Shown here in pieces: positions 12,801 through 26,029 of a stretch of 64,000 nt of DNA. The notes below the pieces were generated by a model. The model saw only the letters and a list, made by a program, of their open reading frames with translations, was not told where the DNA came from and made no database searches. The stretch's first letter is position 1, and each line of letters begins with the position of its first letter. The translations under genes were made by a program, and so were the position numbers. Location: positions 156,630,552 to 156,694,551 of the forward strand of contig CM041083.1 of assembly GCA_023079485.1 (NCBI GenBank). The letters run 5' to 3'. Source of the DNA: Archilochus colubris (lineage: Eukaryota; Chordata; Aves; Apodiformes; Trochilidae).

Positions 12801-13132
12801 CATGTCTGTCCAGGAAGCATATAAAGGTGTGAGGGAAGCTGAGTAGTGTGGATACTGTAAAACTGATTCTTTGATTCGTTGGTCTGAAATACAACCTAAG
12901 GTTCTTTCTTCATGTTAAGGCAATACAATCACGCATAAGGCATGACTCTGCCATCTGTCAGTATAAAATATTGTTTTCCAATGGAAATCCTGATGCTTTT
13001 AGCTGGTGGGGCCTCCTGCCAAAGTCTGGTAAGCAGGTGGAGGAATCTTCCTGCTCTGCTGTGCTGCATTGCTGGGCATAGTGCTATCATATGCATTCTT
13101 GACACCTGGCACAAAGGTAAAATAAGACTCAG
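6840..13132. other. AT-rich non-coding DNA, nothing recognised
   Basis: I see no transposon body, RNA gene or supported exon. Open frames of 60-100 codons on both strands have no recognisable domain and no consistent splice signals. Confidence 0.6.
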
Positions 13133-13902
13133 TGAGCTGGTTTGGGCCAGGATAGAGCTAATTTTCTGTCACAATTTTCTTTCTTGCAATTTTTCTCTCA
13201 GATATGTCTCTTCTAAGTAGCTGCACTTGATGAAATTAACAGCAAGTTCCTCAGACAGCATTTACTTCTAGGACTGATACCGCTGTTTATAGTTACAGCC
13301 AGAGACTGGTGTGCAGAACCAAGGACACTGCTCAGTTCTGAGGAACATCTTATGCTCTGGGAAAAGAAAGGGAGTAAAGAGGTCAAACCTGCAACCCTCC
13401 TTTAGGGAGAAGCAAACAAGACAGGTGACCAAAATTGACCAGAGTATTCATACGTGTCATACTTGGTATAAATTTAAGGGATCATGAGGGTCAAGCCCTT
13501 TCCTTCCTTCTTCCTGCTTTGTTCTTTGACATCCTGGGAGGATTTTTGTCTACCTGTGGTCTTGATTTGTGCCAGTCTGAATCAGTGTATTCCTGACTAC
13601 AGCTCCCAGCTGCTGCTGACTCCAGGAACCCAGCCTGGGACTTTTCCAGGGCTGCCCTGCAGCCTCAGTGGTGACATGAGTGTTACTCGGGGAGAGAGGG
13701 CAGAAAGGTGGCATTGCTTTGCATATATTTGTATATATTTAATAATTTTTCCTTTTTAAAAAATCATTACTATTTTGTTCAAACCATGTAGTTTAGTCCA
13801 GCTCATAAGTCTTTTTCCCTTGTTGTCTCTCCTTTATCACGGAGGGGTATTAAGAGAGAGCCTCTGTCATCTGGTTAATTGCCAGCCGAGCATTAAATCA
13901 TG
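13133..13902 (+). mobile_element. Solo LTR, ERV-L-like endogenous retrovirus
   Basis: The 5' end, GCTGGTTTGGGCCAGGATAG followed by AGCTAATTTTCT, matches the conserved start of an LTR family common in bird genomes. The middle has a TATA-like TATAAATTTAAGGG near 13469-13482, followed by GTCAAGCCCTTTCCTTCC. The 3' end, GCCAGCCGAGCATTAAATCA, matches the family's conserved GCCGGC...TTAAACCA terminus. The length of about 770 bp is plausible for a full LTR. No internal gag, pol or env sequence flanks it, so it is a solo LTR left by recombination between the two LTRs. A target site duplication is not clear, and the ends are set within a few bases. The family call rests on remembered consensus features. 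Confidence 0.75.
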
Positions 13903-16900
13903 ATGGTCAGGAAGATCTCTGCAGGGTTATAAAGGTCTGGTTGGGACGGATCCCATCATCTCCAGGGTAAAAACCTTCCCTGTTACTTCCAGGTTCACCT
14001 CACCAGAAGTGTCTTGGTGGCCCCTACAGCCTTTATATTTGAAGATTCTTCATTTCATGTGCACCATATTCCCACTCTAACTTGACACATTTGGGTACTT
14101 TTCAAAGAAAAGTATTTTACAGCAGGCATCAGACAGTGTTAAAATTCTTTTTAGCTATTGTTAGAAGTAAGGGAGGCCAGTAAGGACCATTTTTTTTCCT
14201 TTCTCCTAAGATCATTTGTGTATACAGGGGATTGTGTTTGTAGGTATGAACAGACACAGACCAAGGCAGATCACTTCACCTGGATGTCTTCTAACCAGAA
14301 AATTAATCCAAATGAATTGGAGGCCAGCAGCTGAGAAAATAAGCTAAGGCTAGTTAGGAAAAAGGAGTTACCTGGTTTTAGAAAGAGAATTATTTATAAA
14401 TCAAAGAGTTCTTTGTGACTAAGGAGAATGCTGTCATACACAGGTTATAACACAAGGCTAAAAAATGTAGAGAAGAAGGGCTTCCCTTGACTACTGAAAA
14501 GAGGTAAATTTTTTGCCCCAAGTCAAAAGGCACTGTAGATTCCTGTATAAAAACACAGTTAGGAGCAAGTTCTCTCATTTTACCACCAGGTAAAATTGCT
14601 GAGTTCAGCCCCTGGCCAAGGTGTAGAGTTGATCTCAGCAAGTTTACCTTGTGGTAAAACCAACAAGCTTTGATCTTTACTTTGTTTTCACCTCAGGACA
14701 GCTCCTGCTTATTGGTTACCCGAAGGTAAAAATCACACCGTCTTTTATCACCAAAACTAAGTCTGTGAAGCAGCCATATTTGGAATAAGAAGAAATGAGA
14801 TCTTATATATGGCAAGTAGACTTCAAAGGAGGGGATGCAGGGTTCTTTTACTTCTTCAAGAGGAAAAAGGAAATTTAGAAATGAGATATGAGGGAGGAGA
14901 TATATATTTTTATCTGGATGGCTAAGCAAAAAACGTGTGATCATGGGCAATGAGCTCATGACTGTGTTAGGATAGGAAGCTGGGACTACACCAGGGTTGG
15001 TGTTGACCTAAGGAAATCCAACAAGAGGTGTAAGTGCTCACAAACCCAGTAGATAGCAAAGCAACAGGTGGTAGCACAGGACCTGAAGGACTGCTTTCTG
15101 CAGAGGTAAGATTTGGGCTGTTTCACTTGGAGAAGATGTCGAGGAGCACTCAGGAAAGTGAGGATAACAAGAATCTGTCATGGGACAGAGGAAAGAGAAT
15201 TCTACAAGGAAGAGTGTGTGGGGAGCCGTTTCTTAGTTTTCCTCTACTCATGGTCATGATTGCATTCATTCTGCAAAATGTTTGCAGTGTGGTATCTGCT
15301 GCATTTCTAGAATTTCTCTGGTATACCAGATTACTAGATCTCTTTCTATACTGTCATATAAATAATTGTGTTTTTACTAGTTTTTGGGTTTGGGAGGTTT
15401 CTTGTTTGGTTGGTTTCTTTGGTTCAGTTTTGGTGTGTAGCTTCTTAAAAATTTTTTTTCTTTCTTTCTTTTTTTTTTTTTTTTTTTTTTTAAAGAAAAT
15501 CAAGTTCATACTTCTGTGAGCCCTAATTTAGCCAAGTTGTATATTTCAGAGCAAACAGCTTTCTTTGCCTAAGTGCTTCTGTGAACTGAACAGTCTGCCC
15601 TGAGGCAAGCAAATCCAAAGCCAAAGAGGGATGCACCCTTCATATTCTGCTAATTGATTGAAGGGGCAAATGATCTATAGGAAAAGTTGCATCATTAACT
15701 TAATTGAGGGCAAAGCCTAATTAGAGGGGAAATGAAGTAGACAGAGCCAGAGACACAGCAGGCCTTCATGTGAGATGTCAACAAACAGACATTGTAACTA
15801 AAACCAGACAGCAACAGGACTTCATTTACATCTTCAATTTCAATGTGAAAATATTTACATGATTGTGATGTGTATGTGAGATTTCAGAGGAGGAATGCAA
15901 AAATTTAACATAGCTAAACTGGAATCAACCTGTTTTAGAGGTACAGGAGAAAAAAAAATCAACTGACTGAACTTGCTTTAAAAATTCCTGAGCAAACTGA
16001 CTGAAGTTACTACAGACTGCATTCGTGCTTCTCTAGTATATTTGAACTTTACATTCCTGAGGAAATCCAACAAGAATTGGACCAGGAATTTTACAGTAAC
16101 AAATAAATAAATTGAGTGAATTCTGGCAGCCATTATTGCTTCAGCTTCATTGCACAGAATTCCTGAATGAAGACATTTTTGCACATTTATTATTTTAATT
16201 ATTGCTATGTGCAGTTACTTTTCTGGAATCTCCTTGCTTGTGGAAAGAGGTTCCCCCCCTCAGAATCACAAGCCCCTGAGCTGTGAATTGGTGATGTTAA
16301 ATTCTAGAGGCTTGTTAAGTATTTTAAACATTAGTTTAATATCTGAACTAAAACAGGTGGCAGTAGTCTTTTCAGGACCTTTTCCACTGCATTTTAGGGT
16401 CTTTTTTTTGGCATACAGCTCCTCTTTTACCAACTGCAGGAATACAAACAAAACCTTTTCATAAGAAAAGCCACTTAAGTGAAATGAGGAATGTGAGCAG
16501 ACATGTTTTGGCTACGGTGCAAGTCTTTAAAGCATATAGGCATTATTATACAATTCAGCTGCCATCACATGGGTCTTGTGCATTCTTTAAAAAGCCCTGA
16601 GCCTGCCCCCCAAATATGCACAAAATTTCTGTGTGTATATGTCATTAAATAGGGTGTAGATATGTTAATAAATGGAAAGAATGAATTTTATTGTGTAAAT
16701 CAGCCTACACAGAGCCAGAAAAATCATTACATACTAATTAACTAAAACATTTTTGGGGGGCTGACCTTTTTTGTATTCCCAGAAAAATAATCTATCAGCA
16801 GTTTACAGCTTCACAAACCCCATGTTTTATTAATCAATGTAATTACTTACCAGACAACAGAGTTATCTCTGTGTTTACAGCAACTGGGTATTAAGTAAAT

Positions 16901-19900
16901 GGTTCTGTGTCTGTATTTTACTGTCCATACTTTCTGTCCCTCCTAGCTGACCAACCACCCTAAACTTCCACCTCCTTCCATGGCCTCAAGAATATGTGTG
17001 GGATCTTCTACTGCAGCTCTGGAACAAGAAAACTCCCAATGACTTCTTTGGAAGATTTTGTTTGTGTTGGATCACCATGTAATTCTCAAGTCAGTTTAAG
17101 AGTTTTTCCTCAAGACAAGACAAGTGGGAGCCACCGATCCAACCGAGATAACAAACTGGCTCCCTTGTAATTCAAATTCTCCCATGCAAAGCTGGAAAAC
17201 ACTGACTTGAGGCAGAAGACAGGAAGAGACTCCATTGAGTACAGTATTAGTAATTATATGTGTTGTGTGACAAGGAGCTCTAAATACACTTAAAGTCAGT
17301 CTAACAAATGCATATTGTGCCATTCTTGCAGCTAAACACCTTCAGGGCATCTCTCCTTTTAGATTTCTGAAAGTACATGAGCTCAAAGCTCATTTCAGTG
17401 GAAAATGGAATTTATAAAATTATGGGGTTTAAGACAGCAAAACTTACAGCAGTCTAGAAATCACGGGAGTAATCTTTCTTATTTCAGCTTTATAGTAAAA
17501 TTTATTGTAAACCAGGTAATAAGAGGAAATCCTGCTTGGATCATAGTAGAGTACAATAGTTGAATGTTAACACATTTATTATCACCTGTCACATCCCTAT
17601 GAATGCATCATTGTGAACATGCATTTGGATCTGGGACAGCATGATTAATCATTGCTCAAAAAAAAAAAAAGAGTAGTTAATTATTTGTCTCAACATATTG
17701 CATTTAAATCATCCTCCTCATTAAATCAATTATGTAAGTATCCTAATTGAGCTACTAAGAACTGGAACTTTGTTGCGAAATAGAAATGGAGAGAAACTCC
17801 AAATCCTGTCCTGATTTTCAAATACATAAAGTATCATTCTTTTATTCTTTATCAGAAATCATGCAATTTGGGAATTAAATTAGGAAACATTTCCAGGGTC
17901 TATTAGTTGGGGTTTGGCAATGTAGTACCTTTTTCATGTAGCTCTCTACTCCTTGGAACACAAGCAGAACTTACTGATGTGTGCCCATAATATATACTGT
18001 AAACATATGATGCAAAGAAGTTCTTTCCACGTCCTATTGTTCTCAATGGGGTGCAGTAAAAAACTGAAGCTACTGAACCTTCTGTGGTTTTGAAAATAGG
18101 GTCCAAATTTATATCAAACTCACCTTCCCAAGAATCACTGCCTTCACTGACAAATACTGGCATGTATATATCTGAATGAGTAGCCAAAGGCTCCCCTTAC
18201 AGTAAGCAGAGGAATATCAGCAGATACTGTACATGCTACATATGATGTAGAAGAACTGCACAGTGTGGGACAGACTATCAGTTTTTACCTTTCTCTTTCA
18301 CATCTGAGTGCATCAGCAACATGACACAAATTTTCATCTGTAGAAGAGACAATCTTATTCAGATTATCATTCTTCATTGCATATGAACTATTTCCATCAT
18401 CTGTTTATGTGCAGCAGTTAATGGCATATTCCTTTCTATTTTCTCTCAAAAGTTACATCAGGAGAATTTTTCATCTTTTACAGCTTCCAGAATAAAATTA
18501 GACAGTTTACATACTTATATTAGGTTCTCATTATGTTGGTGTTGGTTTTTGTTTGGTTGGTTGCTTTGGTTTTTGTTTTTTTTTTTACTATGCCTCTCAA
18601 AACACCCCCTTGCAAATTCTCTACAATGAATAGTTTTTTTTTTCTTCAGTGAAATTTAAAAATAAGTAGAGAAGTAGAAAAAGATTTCTAAATCATAACA
18701 TTTCTTTTCATAGAAAAATAATGTTAATGAAAAAATACATTTTCTATACATCCACTGTAAATTCAATCTTCCAAGTTTCCTGTAAAAATAACTTTTGTCA
18801 ACAGTTGCCACTTGGTTCTATAAAACAGTTCTTTTCAAACTATTTGGAAATACCTACTTCGTAGTAACTATGGGCAAATGCTGACTTGTAGTAGCTTTTA
18901 TTATAGGTCTTGTTACTGGTGAAACATGATGAACTTTCGGAGCATAATTTCACATTACGTCACAACTCATTTTATTTTTACTAGTTTGGTAAATAGCAAC
19001 ATTAAGCTTACAAAACAAAACTCTGAATCTCAGGAAGGAATAAATTGTGTAGAATTAATTGACTTGTGAATTGTTTTTTTTTACTGTCTGCACACAGTAA
19101 AATTCAGTGCCTTCTGCATTTAATAAGTCAGTTACAATTATGGGGCATGGATTGTTAAATAGGAACTAAACTTCGCTTTCCACAAAGCATTGACATCCCC
19201 TTTTCATCTTAAATAGGCAAACTAAAGTTTTGTGTAAATACATGTAGAATTTTTGTGGAGATGGAAGGCGAGCAAATTTGTCAGATTTACCAGATTTACC
19301 AAATTGTCAGATTGCACTGAGCCCCAGTGCTCTGGGAATTAGGAGGTACAGACTCTTTGTGAGCTTCCCCCAGACAAAGGCGTGCTGATCCTCATCCCAC
19401 TGACAGCTACAGAGCAAGTTGCCACGTCTTCAGAGTGAGGAGGATTCAGCCCAGAAGGCAGAAACATTTACTAACATGAAGGAATAGGGGAAGCCTTGTT
19501 AACAGAGCTCTTTCCCAGGAAGTCAGAAGCTGATCAGCTCTACGCTCAGCAGGAGATGTCAACAAAGTCTATAGAAATTATGATGGGCGCTTCAGATTAC
19601 ACGAAGAAATTGTGACTTTCTCAGAAAGGTCATATGTAAAACATTCCCCTTAAACACATTCTCCTCAAATTAGATCAGAAGTTTACACAATTAAATTTGT
19701 GATTTTAGGCATTGTTTCTTAACAAATAACTGAAAACCTATCCATAAAAGATGCTTTAGAAATAAAACAGGTGTCAAAACAATTCAAAAAAGATTTTGTA
19801 AGAATAAAAGTCCTCAAACATGAATAGCTTAAAATCATAAGCTATGAAGGGAAAAATCCTACTCCTCTTTCTGCTGGAGATGGGCTTCTGCATACAGAAA

Positions 19901-22900
19901 AACTAGTGGGGATGTTATTGCAGTGGCAATAACCACAGTGTTTTCACTACTTCTTTTGTGGTGCTGGAGTTAAAAGAAAAAAAAAAAAAAGAAAAGAAAA
20001 AAGAAAAAAAAAATGGCAAACTATCCTGCTGCCTGAGGCATGCTCCTGAGAAAAGCCCAGCTCTTTAGGGAAGACAGGATTTGCCTCAACAGGATGCATG
20101 AGAGGATTAACATGACAAATTAACTGTTAATCCAGGTAGTAGCCAGCTATTAATAAACTCCTCATGAACACTACCCTTAGTGGTTTGAACTCTTTGCTCC
20201 CGATGTGTTTTGAGTTTGAAGGGTGAATATGAAAATAGTCTCCTGTCTAGGGGCAGATGTAGTGGGTGAACAAATATAGATGAGTCCATCCTGTGGCCCT
20301 CATACAGATGTTGCTTTTAGTATGACTGCGGAGAAAGCACTTCAGACTTTGGATCTGCAAAAAAGAAGCTTTTTTGGCTATTTTTCAATCTCACTTTCTC
20401 TAAACAACAGATGTGGATCACTCTAAATTTGGTAGAGAGAATGAGCTGGAGAGAGAGGCACTTGCAGTCTGCCACTTTTTCCATTTTGACACATGCAGCT
20501 GCCAACAACAAATGGCTTTCCACTGGAGAGTTATAACTAGTTTTTCCTTAAAAAAACTATCACACTGTTATCTATTAGCAATCAGTTATCTTACCAGTAC
20601 AAAACTATTTTAGATATCATTGGAAGATTTATTTTTCTTTTTCTGAAATATGAAATGAACTAGTCTAAAAATTCCCTGCATCCACCTTTATTGCATTTGC
20701 CTGCAAGTTTGGTTTTACTTTTCTTGAAGTCAGTGTCAAATCGGGGCAAATTCAACTGGGGAAAAATAGATTTCAGACATGTTAGTTTAAGTCCAAGTAT
20801 TCAAATTTATATTGGTATGAAGAGGAAAAAGATTATAAATAAAGCCTTAATAATGTTTTAGTTCCAAGGACTTATTTAATTTAAATAATTTAATTTTAAT
20901 TTAAATGAAATGAACAGCAGGTATGAAACTCAAGAGCCAACAAAAACAGGTACCTAAGATGGACATAATTATGCAAGTAAATATCTTTTTGCCTTCACTG
21001 AATGTTTGGCTCTTTCACTCTAATGAGAATTTTATTCTGTCCAGTGACTACAGGACTAAGTCCTCCATCTGTAATGACTAAACTTTGCAGAAATGTTTGA
21101 GCCTTGCTAATAGCTTTCATCCATGTATCTCTATGTATTTACATCATCAAAGTTTTATTGTCAAGTAAAAAAAATATATCAAGTTTTGCCTGACCACATA
21201 AAGTATTGAAATGCAAGGCTAGTTTGTGTTTGATAGGAAATCTTTTGTTTGTACAATAACTTCTTTTAAGTTCTGCCTGTTAGTAAACTCTTTTTTTAAT
21301 TATACATCATGCAAAGTATACTTCAAAAGGGAGGATGGCATTTTCAGTTTTTTAAAATACAAAAATTCAAGAATTGCATGATTTTTAAGACTAAGCATTT
21401 ATTTTACATTTCTCATGTTGTTAGAGACCTTGATGCCCAGTTGTCATCAGAGTTCTGAAATTTATTTTTTTAAGAATGAAAACAAAACAAAAAAAAAAAA
21501 AAGAAAAGAAAAAATATAAAGAAAGAAGATGCTTTATTGGGGAAAAAAATAAAAAGAAAAAAAAAAAGAAAAAAAAGCACCAAAGCCCAAACCCTGAAAC
21601 CTAACAGGGTTGCAAGAGAAGAAGAAAAAGTGTAAAAGTTCATTTCAGCATAGTGATTTATAGGGAAAGGCTCAGCAGCTTACATAAAACCAAAAGGGGA
21701 AGTGGTCGAACATTGGGTCAAATCTCCATTCACATGTTTTGTAATAAAAGGCTGACTGTAGCCTTTGAGCCTTGCTTCCAGTCACAGACAATGGCAATTG
21801 CAGAGCAAGACTAATAACAGGATTTAGCATGAATCCACCACAGGAAGTGAACAGTTGTACTGGCAAATAATTAGCTAGGACACTTTTTATGGCAACATCA
21901 GGATGCTCTCTGTGTTTTAAAGCATTGTCTGCAATTGTGATCATGGAAAAAAAATAGTCACTTCTCCCTGCTTGTGGAAGACTTTCACTTGCAGACCATT
22001 TTTACAGAATTTAAATATTTTTTTCTTCTTTGACTGATTTAACACCAATACTATAAGCACTAAATTTGCATTTGAAGGGTTTTAAAAAATGTTATATTTT
22101 TTTCTTTTTCTTTCCTTCTTTTTTTTTTTTTCCCCCTCACTGATGCTTTTTATTGCAAGGTGAATTGTGTTTATTTTGCATGGTTAACAAGTGGGTTCAA
22201 AGCAACACTTTGATCTTGAACCCCTGCCAGATTCCAAGAGCTGAAAGCCCCCCTGTGCAGTAAAGTAGACCTGAACTCACAGAGCCTGCCCAATTTGCAT
22301 AGGAACGTCAGAATTACTGGCACAGCTGACTACTGTGTTGCAGTGAAGTCTATATTTTTTCTAATGAACAGAGATCTGCTTTTCTCCCAATGTTTATTTG
22401 TCACTTGTTAGATGACTAAGTTTAAGTATCACTGTTCATTTTCTAGGCAAGGAACTTAATAAGTCTGCACTGAAACAAGTAAGCAAAAAAAGAAAAAAAC
22501 CAAACAGATTGGTACTGGGAAATCTTTATTTTTCAGAAGAGAGATTTCTGCCTGATATGCAATGCAACTAGGTATGAAGAAAGCAGTCTATCTGTTATTT
22601 TGCATTTTACAAAAACTGCAAATAATTTAACTGAAGAAAAGTGCTAACATCCCCTATTTAAATTTAAATATTTAAATTTAAAGACTTTCTTCATGCTTTA
22701 GCTTCATCACTTCTGCATAGTGCATGTGATATTTGTTCTCCTGGAAGTGAGCTATAATAATGAGTTTCTCTGAACAAAAAACTCCATCACATTTCCATCA
22801 CCTTTGCATATCTACTTCCTAACCAAAGGGGAAAAAGAAAAAAAAGAAAAAAAAAAAGAAAAAAGAAAAAATTGTGAGGAGAGGGTTCCCATGGTGTATT

Positions 22901-23204
22901 CACTCAGCATTCAAGAAACCAGAAGTGTTAGGATGGGACAGAATTTTCACACTGCATAACTTAGTTTGTTCATCACCAGTCTGTACTTCAGTGAACAAAA
23001 GAAATGACAAAATCCCTGGATGCTGAAGCACAATGTAATTGCAGAAACAGAGGTCCAGAACTGCAGAGTCTATAAACCTGAGTCTGTCTCTACAGAGGTC
23101 AAAGAGGGAGCAGGTCCCTCAAACCACTCTCAGAATTGCAAATCATGGCTGTACTAATCAGCTAGATGCCCAACCTGGACTACAGGTTGCTTGAAAGAAA
23201 AAAA
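13903..23204. other. AT-rich non-coding DNA with A/T tracts
   Basis: No gene is supported. The segment contains a T23 run at about 15469-15491, G/T-rich low-complexity stretches near 15379-15430 and 18538-18590, A-rich tracts near 19977-20013, 21480-21585 and 22830-22870, and a perfect AT palindrome at 22657-22682. The 161-codon frame at 15034-15519 ends in the poly-T run as a phenylalanine homopolymer and shows no domain, so it is regarded as chance. Confidence 0.6.
22657..22682. repeat. Perfect 26-bp AT palindrome
   Basis: The half-site TTTAAATTTAAAT (22657-22669) is followed directly by its exact reverse complement (22670-22682). It is a possible cruciform and consists only of A and T. 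Confidence 0.9.
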
Positions 23205-25333
23205 ATACCTAGAAGGCTTATGCCTTTCTTCTGGACAAAGTACCATGAGACAAAGCCCCAGAGGGAAGGGGGGCCCATGAGAGCTGTTTAGTATTCAAGG
23301 ATCACCTTTTCCATGGAGCAAAGTACACCGTCAAAGAAGAAAGCAGGAAAGAATTCTAGGAGACCTGCCTGAATGAACAAGGGGCTCCTGGACACACTAT
23401 TATTTATTACAAAAATAAACTTCACAAGGATTGGAAGAAAGGACATCTAGAATGGGGGGCATAAAGGAAGCTGTCTGAGCAGCAAGAGATCTGTTTAGAA
23501 AAGCCAAAGCTCATTTAGAACTAAATCTAACCAGGGAGAACAGGGGAAATAGCAAAACTTTCTATAGGTATATTAACAGTAAAAGGAAGACTAGGGAAGG
23601 TGTGGCCCCCTTAGAAAGGAAACAGGTGAAGTAGTGACAAGTGATATGGAAAAGGATGAAGTTCTCAATGACTTCTTTACCTCAGTCTTCACTAACAAGG
23701 GCTCCAGCCACACTCCTGAAGTCACAGAGGACAATGGCAAGGGTTGGAAGGGAGAACTGCCAATTGTAAGTGAAGATCTGGTTTGTGACCATCTAAAGAA
23801 CTTGAAAATGTACAAGTCCATGGGACCCAACAGGATACACCCAGGGGTACTGAGGGAACTGGCAGGTGTGGTTGCTAAACCACTGTCTATTATATTCCAA
23901 AAGTCCTGGCAGTCCAGTGAAGTCCCCACTGACTGGAAAAGGAGAGTCATAACCCCCATTTTCAAAAAGGGAAAGAATGAAGATCCAGGGAACTATTGGC
24001 AAGTTGGTCTCACCTCTGTGCCTGGTAAGATCATGGAGCAGATCCTTCTGGAGTCACTGCTGGAGCAGAAGAATAATGAAGAGGTGACTGGGTATAATTG
24101 ACACAGCTTCACCAGGGGCAAACCATGCCTGACCAACCTTGTGGCATTCTATGAAAAGGTCACAACATCGATAGACAAGGGAAGAGCAACCAAAACCGTT
24201 TACCTGAACCTGAGCAAAGCCTTCAACACAGTCCCACATGACATCCTGGTCCCCAAGCTGTAAAACATGGGTTTGATGGATGGACCACTCGGTGGATACA
24301 GAACTGGCTTGATGACTGCACCCAAAGACTGGCTGTCAATGGGTCTGAGCCAAGTGGAGGCCAGTGACAAGCGGAGTCCCTCAGGGATCAGTGTTGGGAC
24401 AGGTCTTGTTTAACATCTTTGTTGGTGACGTGGACGGTGGCATTGAGTGCACCCTCATGAAGTTCAGTGATGACACCAAACTGTGTGGTGCAGCTGACAC
24501 ACTGGAGGGAAGGGATGTCATCCAGATGGACCTTGGCAGGCTGGAGAAGTGGGGCCATGCCAACTTCATGAAATTCAACAAGACCAAGTGCAAGGTCCTA
24601 CATCTGAGTCAAGGCAATCCCAAGCACCAATATAGGCTGGGCAGTGACTGGTTTGAGAGCAGCCCTGAGGAAAAGGACTTGGTGGTGCTGGTGGATGAGA
24701 ATTTCAACATGAGCCATCAGAGTACACTTGCAGCCCAGAAAGCCAACTGGATCCTGGGCTGCATCAAGAGAAGTGTGGCCAGCAGGTTGAGGAGAGAGAT
24801 TTACCCAGAGAGCTACATCCAATTCTGGAGCCCCTATTACAAGAAAGACATCGACATGCTGCAGCCTGTCCAGAGAAGGGCCAAGAGGATGGTCAGAGGT
24901 CTGGAGCATCTCTCCTATGAGGACAGACTGAGAGAGTTCGGGTTATTCAGTTTGGAGAAGAGAAGGCTCTGAGGAGACCTTATTGCAGCCTTCCAGTATC
25001 TGAAGGGTGCTAGAAGTAAACCAGTGAGGGACTTTTTAGGATGTCAGGTAGTGATAGGACATGGGGGAATGGATTCAAACTAGAGGAGGGTGGATTTAGG
25101 TCAGATATTAGGGAGAAGTTTTTCACCATGAGGGTGGTGAGACACTGGAACAGGTTGCCCAGAAAGGTGGTGGAAGAACTTTCCATCTCTTGAAGTTTTT
25201 ATGGCCAGGCTGGATAGGGCTCTGAGCAACCTGATCCAGTGGGAGGTGTACCTGCCCATGGCAGGAGGGTTGGAACTAGGTGGGTGACCTTAAAGATCCC
25301 TTCCAACCCTGAAAATTCTCTGATTCTCTGATT
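23205..25333 (+). mobile_element. CR1 LINE, 5'-truncated, about 2.1 kb
   Basis: This is the longest transposon in the window. It covers the C-terminal part of the endonuclease-reverse transcriptase ORF2 and the complete 3' end. The 3' untranslated part shows the CR1 hallmarks CCCATGGCAGG, GGTTGGAACTAGG, GATCCCTTCCAACCC and two copies of the octamer ATTCTCTG at 25316-25333. The 5' boundary is approximate. Translated similarity to CR1 ORF2 is traceable to about 23205 and fades upstream. CR1 normally inserts without clear target duplications and none is seen. Frameshifts and stops in ORF2 show that it is an old, inactive copy. Confidence 0.93.
23250..25230 (+). pseudogene. Broken CR1 ORF2 reverse transcriptase
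   Basis: This is the remnant of the CR1 protein that nicks DNA and reverse-transcribes its own RNA at the insertion site. A first open block (23634-24101) carries the start of the reverse transcriptase, including motifs such as KSMGPN and [13 protein letters not shown]. It is closed by TGA at 24099 and TAA at 24261. Two frameshifts follow between 24263 and 24364. A second open block (24364-24972) begins TSGVPQGSVLG and carries the catalytic motif as FSDD (24463-24474) where the family usually has FADD. It continues to LGLFSLEKRRL-like sequence (here EFGLFSLEKRRL) and is cut by TGA at 24970, where arginine is expected. Further C-terminal similarity runs to about 25230 in broken frames. It cannot make a working enzyme. 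Confidence 0.92.
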
Positions 25334-25859
25334 TAATCTGTATCTGATCAACTGATAGTGAAGCTGTCATGTATTCCTGCAGACACTCCAGCCTAAGCAT
25401 TGCAAGAAATGGGAAAAGCACAGAAACAACAGCTTTCTAGCAGCTTTAGAAAGTGGAGCATAAACTCTCCTGTGTCCTTGAGCACACTCCTTCACTTTAT
25501 TGTGCAGACGAGTGAGAGCACAGATCTTGTTCTGTGTTAACAGGCATTCGTTAAGACAATTAAGTATACACAGGGCTTTTTTGTGTAAACAGTCAAGATT
25601 GACAAAGGGTAGGAGAAAGGAAATAGTATTAGCTATAATGTCACAAGTAAGGAACTGAGGCACAGAAATATTACCAACAGGATTTTCAGAAGGATTAAAG
25701 CAGCATGACTTTATTGACTGTGCTGCATTAACATCAAATGTGGTTTGACCCTCAGTGATTTCTTCAAAGTAAGACTGGAAGCAGAACAGGAACCAAACTT
25801 AGGTCAATACTCAGCCCACAAAACCATAATTTCTTTCCTTATTCTTTTCTATATTTAGG

Positions 25860-25877
25860 AAAAAAAAAAAAAAAAAA
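25860..25877. repeat. Homopolymer A run (18 A)
   Basis: An uninterrupted run of 18 A residues with no recognised retrotransposon body upstream. Confidence 0.9.
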
Positions 25878-25993
25878 GACATGTGCCTGTAGGGTGGCTC
25901 TCATGCTGCTAAGTCTCTACTTGCACAAATCCAGTCCCTTTAATTTTAACAAACCCTACTTCTGAATGCTGTCTTTGGCATTCTGCCTTGGAC

Positions 25994-26029
25994 TTTTTTT
26001 TTTTTTTAATTTATTTATTTATTTATTTT
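25994..26029. repeat. T14 run followed by (ATTT)n
   Basis: Fourteen T residues, then about five copies of the tetranucleotide ATTT. It is an ordinary simple repeat. Confidence 0.9.

Noticed and set aside
15034..15519. 161-codon plus frame
   Set aside because: It ends in phenylalanine and lysine runs from a poly-T tract, has no domain, and lies in AT-rich sequence.
23591..23965. Minus-strand frame of 124 codons opposite the CR1 reverse transcriptase
   Set aside because: It is the antisense shadow of the CR1 ORF2 on the plus strand.
24598..24909. Minus-strand frame of 103 codons
   Set aside because: Antisense shadow of CR1 ORF2.
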